The translations under genes were made by a program, and so were the position numbers. Positions 6,730 through 15,200 of a stretch of DNA of 17,449 nt are shown in pieces. The notes under the pieces are model-generated. The model was not told where the DNA came from. It ran no database searches and saw only the letters and a program-made list of their open reading frames with translations. The DNA is taken from positions 1-17,449 of the forward strand of contig JAAYFZ010000056.1 in NCBI GenBank assembly GCA_012727965.1. Reading direction: 5' to 3'. The number at the start of each line of letters is the position of its first letter. Positions within the stretch are counted from its first letter, which is position 1. The DNA comes from Clostridiaceae bacterium (lineage in GTDB: Bacteria > Bacillota > Clostridia > Saccharofermentanales > UBA5734).

Positions 6730-6761
6730 AGGAGGATAGGCACACTGCCTGAAATTTAATG
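6730..6761 (+). promoter_or_regulatory. Split ribosome binding site of uppS with bridging hairpin
   Basis: The only good Shine-Dalgarno sequence, AGGAGG at 6730-6735, lies 23 nt before the uppS ATG at 6759, far beyond the usual 5-10 nt. Between them AGGCA (6738-6742) and TGCCT (6746-6750) can form a 5-bp stem with a CAC loop. Folding removes 13 nt and leaves about 10 nt effective spacing. An in-frame TGA at 6750-6752 rules out a more upstream start. Confidence 0.5.
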
Positions 6762-7574
6762 AAATTATCGCAGAAACTGTCCTGGCTCTTTTCGTCGATG
6801 CGTCGTTCGAAAAGTGATACTAATGATAATCAGCCTGTCGATCATGGCAGCGCTGCGCCTGATAAACTCGATATCCCGGAGCACATGGCCGTTATAATGG
6901 ACGGAAATGGCCGCTGGGCAAAACAGAGAAATCTTCCGCGACAGGCAGGTCATCGGGCTGGTGCGGAAAATCTAAAAAATCTCTGCCGCATGTGTGGCCG
7001 CAGAGGTATAAAATATCTGACAGTATATGCTTTCTCGACAGAGAACTGGAGCAGGCCTGACGATGAAGTCCATGCTTTGATGGAATTGTTTGTTGAGTTT
7101 TTCCATCGGTATGACCGTGAGCTGGCCCAGGAAGGAATAAGACTGCGTTTTTCCGGTGATATCGCCGCGTTGCCTGATAATATTCAGAAAATCATCGCTG
7201 AGGCAGAAGTTGAATCAGCAACCAGAAACAAAATGCAGCTGATCGTGGCAATTAATTATGGCGGACGCAGAGAGCTTGTTCAGGCTTTTCAGAAGCTGGC
7301 ACATGAGGTCAGCAGCGGCAGTCTTGCACCTGAAAATATTAGTGAAAATGATATCAAACGCAGTCTCTATCTGCCGGACATACCTGATCCAGACTTGATA
7401 GTAAGACCAAGCGGCGAGCAGCGTCTATCGAATTTTCTGCTCTGGCAGTCTGCCTATGCTGAGTTTTGGTTTTCTGATGTCATGTGGCCTGATTTCGATG
7501 AGAACTGCATGATTGATGCTTTGACGGCTTACACAAACAGAGATCGGCGTTTTGGAGGTATTGGAGCGAAATGA
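6759..7574 (+). CDS. uppS: Undecaprenyl diphosphate synthase (cis-prenyltransferase)
   Basis: Protein of 271 residues that condenses isopentenyl diphosphate units onto farnesyl diphosphate to make the C55 carrier lipid for peptidoglycan. It acts at the membrane surface. Family motifs are complete: HMAVIMDGNGRWAKQR with catalytic D48, the AFSTENW loop near 91-97, INYGGRREL near 165-173, and the C-terminal RPSGEQRLSNFLLWQSAYAE (216-235). Most relatives read RTSGE where this has RPSGE. The first 38 residues are a polar, basic extension before the catalytic core, longer than the usual 15-25. The start is the first ATG after an in-frame TGA at 6750. The Shine-Dalgarno sequence is unusually far away (see the separate entry). 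The stop overlaps the cdsA start (ATGA). Confidence 0.96.
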   Translation: MKLSQKLSWLFSSMRRSKSDTNDNQPVDHGSAAPDKLDIPEHMAVIMDGNGRWAKQRNLPRQAGHRAGAENLKNLCRMCGRRGIKYLTVYAFSTENWSRPDDEVHALMELFVEFFHRYDRELAQEGIRLRFSGDIAALPDNIQKIIAEAEVESATRNKMQLIVAINYGGRRELVQAFQKLAHEVSSGSLAPENISENDIKRSLYLPDIPDPDLIVRPSGEQRLSNFLLWQSAYAEFWFSDVMWPDFDENCMIDALTAYTNRDRRFGGIGAK

Positions 7575-8458
7575 GACAGCGTGTTATAACAGGGATATTA
7601 TTCACTCTAGGCGTCGCGCTTTTTATGGGGCCTGGTATCCGCTGGCCCTGGATTCCAACGATTCTTTTGGTATTTGTTAGTATCATGACTGTTCAAGAGC
7701 TGCTTAACGCAGCAGAGGCAGGTGGCCTGAAAATGGTCAGATGGCCGATATTTATTGGTTCACTTACATTTTTACTGCCGCTATTGCTTAAGCTGACATC
7801 AGATGTAATTGCGCTTGATGCCTGGAATGGAGCGGCAGCAGCTCTTGCTCTTTCACTTTCTGTTTTGCTTGGACTCATGATGATGAATCTGATCATCCCT
7901 TTGATAAAAACCGGTCCGGAGCAGTTAATGTCTGTTGCAGCAGGATCGCTGATCATGGCCTATACTGCATTCCCTTTGACTTGCTCAGTGCTGCTTCTGT
8001 ACTATGTACCTCTTGGCTGGTATTGGCTGGTTCTGGCGCTGATTGCGCCGTGGGCTTCTGATGTTGCTGCTTATTTTACCGGATCTGCCATAGGACGACA
8101 TCACATTCTGCCAAAAATCAGCCCCAAGAAGACACTTGAAGGCTGCCTCGGCGGTTTGGCAGGTACAGTTATAGTACTTGTTTTATACGCTGAATTTGTT
8201 TTGATTAGAGTAACAGAAGTCAGACCGGATATGCTGATGCATCTTCTTTTTGCCTTGATTGGCGGTGTTGTGCTCAGTTTAGCTTCACAGCTTGGTGACT
8301 GGCTGGCTTCAGTAATAAAGAGAAGGGTTGGCATCAAGGATTTCGGCAAGCTGCTGCCTGGTCATGGTGGTATCCTTGATCGCTTCGATAGTGCTTTTTT
8401 CACAATGCCGATCACACTTTTACTGGCGATTCTCTATTGGCAGTTCTTCCAGATCTGA
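7571..8458 (+). CDS. cdsA: Phosphatidate cytidylyltransferase (CDP-diglyceride synthase)
   Basis: Integral membrane protein of 295 residues that makes CDP-diacylglycerol from CTP and phosphatidic acid, the branch point to all phospholipids. Several hydrophobic segments cover the chain (for example about 5-20, 26-45, 58-75, 88-113, 145-162, 195-215, 223-240, 275-292). The family signature is at 247-272 and includes KRRVGIKDFGKLLPGHGG followed by LDR. The region SDVAAYFTGSAIGRH with PKISPKKTLEG (163-191) is also typical. Its ATG overlaps the uppS stop by 4 nt, with GGAG-like bases (TTTTGGAGGT) just upstream within uppS. The two genes should therefore be translationally coupled, linking carrier-lipid and phospholipid synthesis. 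Confidence 0.96.
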   Translation: MRQRVITGILFTLGVALFMGPGIRWPWIPTILLVFVSIMTVQELLNAAEAGGLKMVRWPIFIGSLTFLLPLLLKLTSDVIALDAWNGAAAALALSLSVLLGLMMMNLIIPLIKTGPEQLMSVAAGSLIMAYTAFPLTCSVLLLYYVPLGWYWLVLALIAPWASDVAAYFTGSAIGRHHILPKISPKKTLEGCLGGLAGTVIVLVLYAEFVLIRVTEVRPDMLMHLLFALIGGVVLSLASQLGDWLASVIKRRVGIKDFGKLLPGHGGILDRFDSAFFTMPITLLLAILYWQFFQI

Positions 8459-8529
8459 TGACAACAGACTGAAGTGCTTGTGGCTGAGATACTGGCCCGC
8501 CATTTCGCTTAAATAACAGGGAGTAAAAA

Positions 8530-9690
8530 ATGATTCAAACTATTTCTATTTTAGGGTCTACAGGTTCTATCGGCACACAGACTCTTGAAGTTTGCCACCA
8601 TCTTGATATCAAGATAGCCGCTCTGGCTTGTGCTCAAAATATTGAGCTTATGGAAAAACAGATCAGAGAATTCAGACCCGAACTGGTTAGTGTAGATAAT
8701 GCAGAATTAGCAGGCAAACTTAAGGAAGCGCTAAATGATTTCCCCGATATGCCAGAGATATTGCATGGGATGACCGGTAATAATGCTGTCGCTACGATTT
8801 CTAGTGCGGATGCGGTTGTTGCCGCCATGGTTGGCGTAGCCGGCTTGGAGCCTGTTATGACAGCCATCAGAGCAGGCAAGGATATCGCACTGGCTAACAA
8901 AGAAACACTAGTTGCCGGCGGGGCTCTAGTTATGCCATTGGCAAAAGAATACGGCGTCAGACTGCTGCCGGTAGACAGTGAGCATTCAGCAATCTGGCAG
9001 TGCCTGGCAGGTTCACCCGAGCATAGTCTGAAAAGAATATTGTTAACTGCTTCCGGTGGACCTTTTCGCGGCAGAAAACCTGAAGATCTCAGGAACATAA
9101 CTGTAGAACAGGCTCTGGCTCATCCCACCTGGAAAATGGGCGGGAAAATTACTATAGATTCAGCAACTCTTATGAATAAAGGCCTGGAGGTCATAGAGGC
9201 AGCCTGGCTCTTTGAATGCCCCGTTGAAAATATTGAAGTTGTTGTTCATCCTCAGAGTATAATTCATTCTATGGTGGAGCTTACAGACGGTTCTGTAATT
9301 GCGCAAATGGGCTTCCCGAATATGAAGCATCCGATTCAACTTGCTCTTACCTGGCCTGAAAGGCAGCCTTCGGGTGACAGAAGATTTGATCCTTTTGACC
9401 CTCAGGCCAGAAACCTGACATTTGAGCAACCGGATACCAAAACATTCAGACTACTGCCTTTGGCATATGAAGCAGCTGCAGTTGGTGGTACGATGCCCGC
9501 AGTTATGAACGCAGCGAACGAAGAAGCTGTCTGGCGCTTTTTGGCCGGCAAGTTAGCTTTTGCCGATATAGCTGTCCAGGTTGAAAAAATAATGGAAATG
9601 CATCAGAAATCAGGATGGTCGACAAATTTCGATTTTCCCGAAATAATGGCAGCTGATCTCTGGGCCAGAGAGACTACCAGGTCTCTTTGA
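8530..9690 (+). CDS. dxr: 1-deoxy-D-xylulose 5-phosphate reductoisomerase
   Basis: Protein of 386 residues that turns 1-deoxy-D-xylulose 5-phosphate into 2-C-methyl-D-erythritol 4-phosphate with NADPH, the first committed step of the MEP isoprenoid pathway. It is cytosolic and needs Mg or Mn. Visible: dinucleotide-binding GSTGSIGTQTLE at 9-20, LANKETLVAGG at 121-131, and metal ligands D149 and E151 in PVDSEHSAIWQ. Further along are the flexible loop HPTWKMGGKITIDSATLMNK with E220 just after it, and HPQSIIHSMVE at 240-250. Length is normal (about 380-400). AGGGAG lies 6 nt before the ATG. The 71-bp gap after cdsA holds no clear promoter, so it is probably in the frr-started transcript. It works with ispG two genes downstream. 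Confidence 0.98.
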   Translation: MIQTISILGSTGSIGTQTLEVCHHLDIKIAALACAQNIELMEKQIREFRPELVSVDNAELAGKLKEALNDFPDMPEILHGMTGNNAVATISSADAVVAAMVGVAGLEPVMTAIRAGKDIALANKETLVAGGALVMPLAKEYGVRLLPVDSEHSAIWQCLAGSPEHSLKRILLTASGGPFRGRKPEDLRNITVEQALAHPTWKMGGKITIDSATLMNKGLEVIEAAWLFECPVENIEVVVHPQSIIHSMVELTDGSVIAQMGFPNMKHPIQLALTWPERQPSGDRRFDPFDPQARNLTFEQPDTKTFRLLPLAYEAAAVGGTMPAVMNAANEEAVWRFLAGKLAFADIAVQVEKIMEMHQKSGWSTNFDFPEIMAADLWARETTRSL

Positions 9691-9699
9691 TACGATAAA

Positions 9700-9738
9700 C
9701 GGCTGCGCAGACTGATATAATTTTCCTGTCGCAGACCG
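9700..9738 (+). promoter_or_regulatory. Bulged inverted repeat around an extended -10 upstream of rseP
   Basis: CGGCTGCGCAG (9700-9710) can pair with 9726-9738 as CAG/CTG, CTGCG/CGCAG and CGG/CCG, with single unpaired bases at 9729 and 9735. The loop holds a perfect extended -10, TGATATAAT (9713-9721), but no good -35 at 16-18 bp. The rseP Shine-Dalgarno sequence AAAGGAG starts directly after the repeat. It could be an internal promoter with an operator, or an RNA hairpin next to the ribosome binding site. It has no T run, so it is not a terminator. Confidence 0.4.
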
Positions 9739-9753
9739 AAAGGAGTCAAAACA

Positions 9754-11070
9754 ATGGGCTTTGTTGGAATTTTGATCGGAATAATGTTTCTTAGCATAAT
9801 GATGATCGTTCATGAATTGGGTCATTATCTTACAGCCAGAAAACTGGGGTTCAAGGTAACAGAATTCTCGATTTTCATGGGACCTGTTCTGTTTGAATGG
9901 AAAAAGAACGGTATAAGATACAATATCAAGCTTCTGCCGATTGGCGCATCCGTACGTTTTGCCGGAGATGAAGACGATGATGTCTACAATGATGGTACAG
10001 ATGAGGATCAATCTGGCTATTTTTACAATAGACCGCGCTGGGCCAGGGCAATTGTGCTGGTTACCGGTCCTGCTCTTAATCTTCTGTCTGGTGTTCTGGC
10101 ATTTCTGATTATGTTCAGCAGCTTCGGTGTGACGATTCCAGTTATCGCCGGTACTGCCGAAAACACTCTGGCCTATGAAGCAGGTCTCGAGGCAGGAGAC
10201 CGCATCGTGCGGGCAAATGGTGATCGCATCAGAACAACACTCGATTATACAGGTGTTGAGATGTTTCTTGGTGCTGAAGACAATGTAAAACTTGAAATAG
10301 AAACCGCAGACGGCAGTGAGAAGACGATAGAGCTGATTCCAAGAATGGTGGAACAATACCGACTGGGCATAACGGTGTCGGCTGAACTGGAAAATGGCGG
10401 AGCTGTAGTTAACACAGTTGATGCTGATTCCAATAACGGAGCACCTGTACTCCAGGCTGGAGATGTCCTGGTAGCTGCAGATGGCGCTCCTTATAGCGAT
10501 AGCGCGGCTTTCAAACAGGCAGTGCAGGACAGCGCGGGCCAGCCTTTTGCCATTAGTGTAATTAGAAACGGCGAGGAAATGGACCTGACGATGACTGCTA
10601 CCAAGTACAATGACAGACTGCCGGACGGTATATTTTTTGCCGCCAGCAATAGTTTCGGTCAGGCGATCGTGCAATCATTTCAGTGGAGCTGGTCGATAGT
10701 AAAAGTGACAATCCGCAGCATCGGCATGATGTTTTCCGGAAGTGTGAGACCTCAGGATACCTTGTCCGGACCTGTTGGTGTTGTTAGCATGATCGGCGAT
10801 GTTGTAGAACAGAAACAACCGGTAAAAGACACCGTTTATCAGCTGCTCTGGATGTTCGCTCTGATTTCTGTCAGCCTGGGCTTCATGAATCTTCTGCCGA
10901 TTCCGCCGCTTGACGGCAACCACCTGATATTAACCGGTATCGAGGCTGTTCGCGGTAAGAGACTCTCTATAAAAACGCAGAATATTATAGGTCTGGTAGG
11001 TTTTACCCTGATCATAGGCTTGGCTCTTCTCGGTCTGACCTTCGATATAATGAGGTTGACCGGCGGCTAA
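9754..11070 (+). CDS. rseP: RseP/RasP-type site-2 intramembrane zinc protease
   Basis: Membrane protein of 438 residues of the M50 (site-2 protease) family, which cuts transmembrane segments such as those of trimmed anti-sigma factors. The zinc-binding HELGH is at 20-24 in the first membrane segment. The third ligand is D387 in LPIPPLDGNH, where most relatives have LDGG. Other membrane segments lie near 100-122, 355-382 and 410-430. Between them are two PDZ-like domains: about 130-195 (AGLEAGDRIVRANGDRI) and about 215-280 (GAPVLQAGDVLVAADGAPYS). This resembles E. coli RseP more than the single-PDZ B. subtilis RasP. AAAGGAG precedes the ATG by 8 nt. It lies between dxr and ispG as in many Bacillota. 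Its own substrate is not encoded here. Confidence 0.95.
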   Translation: MGFVGILIGIMFLSIMMIVHELGHYLTARKLGFKVTEFSIFMGPVLFEWKKNGIRYNIKLLPIGASVRFAGDEDDDVYNDGTDEDQSGYFYNRPRWARAIVLVTGPALNLLSGVLAFLIMFSSFGVTIPVIAGTAENTLAYEAGLEAGDRIVRANGDRIRTTLDYTGVEMFLGAEDNVKLEIETADGSEKTIELIPRMVEQYRLGITVSAELENGGAVVNTVDADSNNGAPVLQAGDVLVAADGAPYSDSAAFKQAVQDSAGQPFAISVIRNGEEMDLTMTATKYNDRLPDGIFFAASNSFGQAIVQSFQWSWSIVKVTIRSIGMMFSGSVRPQDTLSGPVGVVSMIGDVVEQKQPVKDTVYQLLWMFALISVSLGFMNLLPIPPLDGNHLILTGIEAVRGKRLSIKTQNIIGLVGFTLIIGLALLGLTFDIMRLTGG

Positions 11071-11107
11071 GATTATCAATGCTTCGTTCTGACAGGGAGG
11101 AAAATTT

Positions 11108-12223
11108 ATGACCGACATAGGAGCTTTTGATTTCAGCAGACGCCAGACCAGAGAAATTCGTCTCGGCGATCTGGTCATAGGCGGCAGTGCGCCTATAGTT
11201 GTACAGTCCATGAATAATACAGATACAAGAGATGTAAAAGCCAGTATAAGACAAATTGAGCAGCTGGCCGAGGCTGGCTGTGAAATGACCAGACTAGCTG
11301 TACCTGATCTTGAAGCTGCGGAGGCTTTTGCCAGGATACGCGAAAAATCACCCTTGCCATTAGTCGCAGATATTCATTTTGACTATAGACTGGCGCTGGC
11401 CGCTATCGAGGCCGGTGCAGATAAAATAAGGATAAACCCGGGAAATATTGGCAGTGAGGACAGGATCAGACAAGTTGTACTTGCTGCCAAGGCCAGAAAT
11501 ATCCCGATAAGAGTTGGTGTCAATTCCGGCTCGCTAGATCGCAAGATCATAGATGAATACGGCGGGGTCAATGCCAGATCTATGAGTGTTTCTGTCATGG
11601 AAGCCACAAAATCGATCGAGAAATATGATTTCAATGACATCGTTATCTCAATCAAGGCCTCTGATCCGGCACTAACGATCAATGCCTACCGTCTGCTATC
11701 GACGATGACCGACTATCCACTTCATCTTGGCGTCACAGAGGCCGGCACATTGCGTGATGGTGTAATTCGGTCGGCAGTCGGCATCGGCACCCTGTTGGCT
11801 GAAGGAATAGGTGATACACTAAGAGTATCCCTGACCGCTGATCCGGTTGAGGAGATAAAAGCAGCATATAGTATTTTGAAGTCTCTGGGCCTGCGCGACC
11901 GCGGCCCGCTCTTGATCAGCTGCCCCACCTGCGGCCGTACGGCTGTTGATCTGGTACGAATAGCTGGTGAGGTTGAGAAGGCCTTAGAGGGCATCAGAGA
12001 GCCTATCAAGGTCGCAGTCATGGGTTGTGCTGTCAACGGTCCTGGCGAGGCCAGAGAAGCCGATATAGGCATAGCCGGGGGGCGCGGAGAATTCATTATC
12101 TTCCGGCGAGGCGAGATCGTCCGCAAGGTTCCGGAAAACGAGGCAGTGGCCGCACTGCTGGCACTGGCCGATGAAATCTGTCAGGAAAGAGAAAATACCA
12201 GGAAGGGAACACAGGATAAATAA
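11108..12223 (+). CDS. ispG: 4-hydroxy-3-methylbut-2-en-1-yl diphosphate synthase (GcpE)
   Basis: Protein of 371 residues, the iron-sulfur enzyme that reduces methylerythritol cyclodiphosphate to HMBPP late in the MEP pathway. It starts with the typical RRQTREIRLGDLVIGG and VVQSMNNTDTRD (to residue 42), and RINPGNIG at 108-115 marks the TIM barrel. The 4Fe-4S ligands are C272 and C275 (SCPTCGRTAVDL) and C307 (MGCAVNGPGE), with E314 as expected fourth ligand. Length is that of the short bacterial form. GGGAGG lies 8 nt before the ATG, and the gap after rseP is 37 bp with no promoter. Its TAA overlaps the polC ATG (TAATG), suggesting coupled translation. Confidence 0.98.
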   Translation: MTDIGAFDFSRRQTREIRLGDLVIGGSAPIVVQSMNNTDTRDVKASIRQIEQLAEAGCEMTRLAVPDLEAAEAFARIREKSPLPLVADIHFDYRLALAAIEAGADKIRINPGNIGSEDRIRQVVLAAKARNIPIRVGVNSGSLDRKIIDEYGGVNARSMSVSVMEATKSIEKYDFNDIVISIKASDPALTINAYRLLSTMTDYPLHLGVTEAGTLRDGVIRSAVGIGTLLAEGIGDTLRVSLTADPVEEIKAAYSILKSLGLRDRGPLLISCPTCGRTAVDLVRIAGEVEKALEGIREPIKVAVMGCAVNGPGEAREADIGIAGGRGEFIIFRRGEIVRKVPENEAVAALLALADEICQERENTRKGTQDK

Positions 12224-15200
12224 TGCAAGCTGATTATAAGAGTTTTTTTGCCTGGCTGCTGCCGGGACATAGCATACTGCCTGAGCTGAGTGACATTGGA
12301 GGCACTGTCGAAGAACTGACAGTTAAAAAAACAGGTACGCTTTTGATCCGGTCAGCTCCGGAACGTCTGTGCGAGCCTTCTTTGCTTTGCCGTCTGGAGG
12401 AAGCTCTGGAGCAGAAGCTTGATACAAGAGAAGTCATCATCAGCCAGCAGATGCCGGCGGGACTAAATAGCGAGGACATTTGCAATTACACCGTTGAACT
12501 TGTGCCCTGGATGCTGCGCCATCTTAGACTTCGCAATGCCTTTTTGGCCTCGATGCTGAAAAACGCCAGCTTCAAGCATGATAGTTCAAGGGTTGAGGTC
12601 CATCTGCAGGCAGACTGCTGTTCGATCATTGAAAACAGCAAAATGCCTGAGCTGCAAGACCTCTGCAGCAATTATCAGAATCTGCCGGCGACCTTTTGTC
12701 TGATACCGGTAAAAGGCGACATCGCCGAACATTCCCGCAAAATGGATATGAAATCGAGCCGGCTTGCCAATGAGGCCAGAACTTCTTCAGTTGACTCTTC
12801 CGATCCAGGTCCACAGGTACCACCACCAACTGGTGCCCAAACAAGGCCGCCTCAGAGAGCTCAATCTGCTGCTAATGATAAAAACACTAAGCCTCAACGT
12901 CAGTACAAACGCATGCCCAAGGCTGAAAATATGATCTGGGGACGCTTGAATCCTGAGCTGAAGGTTACACCTGTAAAGGACCTGAACAGCGAATCTGGCA
13001 CGGTCGTAATTGAAGGCGATACATTTGCTCTAGAAACGAGAGAGGTAAGTCAGGGAACCAGAGTATTGGTAAAATTCGCCATTACCGATCTGACCAGCTC
13101 GATTCAATGTATTTTATTTGCTAAACCCGAGGAAGAAAACGAACTGGTAGAGAGCCTTAAAAAAGGCCGCGTTCGAGTTCAGGCTGAGATCAGCTTTGAT
13201 TCGCAATTCGCAAACGATCTGCAGGCCAGAGTACTAGGTGTACAAAAAGCATCAGCCCGTCCAGGCAGACAGGACCAATCAGAAATCAAGCGCATTGAGC
13301 TGCATGCACATACCAAAATGAGTACAAAGGACGCGATCTGTGACGCTGCTTCATTAGTCAAGATGGCTGCTTCCTTCGGTCAGTCGGCAGTAGCCGTAAC
13401 TGATCATGGCGTCGTCCAGTCTTTTCCCGATGCCTGTAATACTCAACAGGCGCTTAAACGAAAGGGTAAGGATATCAAGGTCATTTATGGACTTGAGGGC
13501 TATCTCGTTGATGACGGGCCGTCTGTCTGCTGGGGCTTCGATCAGGATGCTGATCTGGCTGAAGGCTTCGTGGCGCTTGATGTCGAGACGACCGGTCTGG
13601 ATCCGTCCGAAAACAGAGTGATCGAAATCGCGGCCGTCCGTTTCAGTCCTGATGGCGCGGGTGGTTGGAAAACAGCTGACCGCTTCGTCTGTTTTGTCGA
13701 TCCGGGAATCCCTGTACCAGCAAAAATTACTGAAATAACAGGTATAACCAGTGAAATGCTAAGGGGTGGACGTGTTCCGCTCGAAGCTATTCATGAGCTG
13801 GCTGATTTTATCGGCGATATGCCGCTAGTCGCTCATAATGCTTTTTTTGACGTCGGATTTCTGCGTTATGAAGGCTTCAGAACTGATTCTGAGGCCGATC
13901 CGAGAATCAAATTTAATATGCCTGTAATTGATACATTGGCCATGTCGCGGGCGCTCATGCCTGAGCTTAACAGCCACAAGCTTAATCTGGTCTGTGCTGC
14001 TCTCGGTGTTGAATTAGGACGCCATCATAGAGCCGAGGATGATGCTGAGGCTTGTGGTCACGCACTCGTCGCCTTACTGGCAAAAGCCGGCGCCACGAAG
14101 ATGTCGCGTCTTAACGAGCTTGTAGGGCATCAGAACGATGATGAGATTCTGGCTCATAGGAGAGAGGTCAACCATATAATCCTGCTGGCCCGTGACTATG
14201 TCGGTCTATATAATATCTACAGACTTGTATCGGCCTCACATACGAAATATTTCCACAGCAGACCGCGCATACCACGCTCGCTGCTGCAGTTTTTCCGCCA
14301 TGGCATCATAACCGGCGGTGCCTGCGAGGCTGGCGAAATTTATCAGAAGTTGCTGAAAATGTACAAAGATAATGGTTCTGATTATGATCGTACAAAATCA
14401 GCTCTTGGCGATCAGGAATTAATTGGGCTGGCACGTTTCTATGATTATCTGGAGATCCAGCCGGTCAGTAATAATCAGTTTTATCTGCGTGATCCTGAGA
14501 GCGGACTGGATACAGTCGAAGATCTTGAGAATTTGAACAAACTTATCGTCGATTTGGGTAAGAAGACCAGACGACCGGTTTGTGCTACCTGCGATGTCCA
14601 TTTCTTGGAAAAGCGTGATAGTGAATACAGGAAGATACTGATGTCTGACATGGGCTATGCAGATGCCCATCTGCAGCCAGATCTCTATTTCAGAACAACA
14701 GATGAAATGCTCGCTGAGTTCTCATATCTTGGCAGCAGTATAGCCAGAGAGGTCGTAATCGACAACCCGGCCAAGATTGCCGAGAGCGTCAAGGCTGATA
14801 TGAAGCCTTTTCCCGATGGATCTTTTCCGCCTATCATAGATTCGGCTGCAGATGATGTTAGAAAACTCACCTGGGATACAGCCCGTTCGATCTATGAGTA
14901 TGAGGGTGAAGTGCCTGAAATCGTTCGAGCCCGTGTTGAAAGAGAGCTCGATTCTATTATCGATAATGGCTTTGCCATCATGTACTATATCGCACATAAG
15001 CTGGTAAAAAAATCAAATGACGACGGATATATTGTCGGATCAAGGGGCTCTGTCGGCTCGTCGCTGGTTGCGACTTTCTGCGGGATTACTGAGGTTAATC
15101 CTTTGCCGCCCCATCATGTCTGTCCGGATTGTCATTATTCACAGTTTGATACGAGCGGCAACTATGGTTCGGGCTATGATCTGCAGCCTTTGGACTGTCC

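Noticed and set aside
6745..6759. Tiny CTG-initiated upstream frame ending in TAA overlapping the uppS ATG (TAATG).
   Set aside because: It would give a four-residue peptide from a rare start codon. The bridging hairpin explains the spacing better, though coupling cannot be excluded.
9610..10674. Long open frame (354 codons) on the minus strand.
   Set aside because: It lies opposite the end of dxr and most of rseP, both certain genes. It is unusually rich in Cys, His and Ser and shows no family motif, so it is an antisense shadow.
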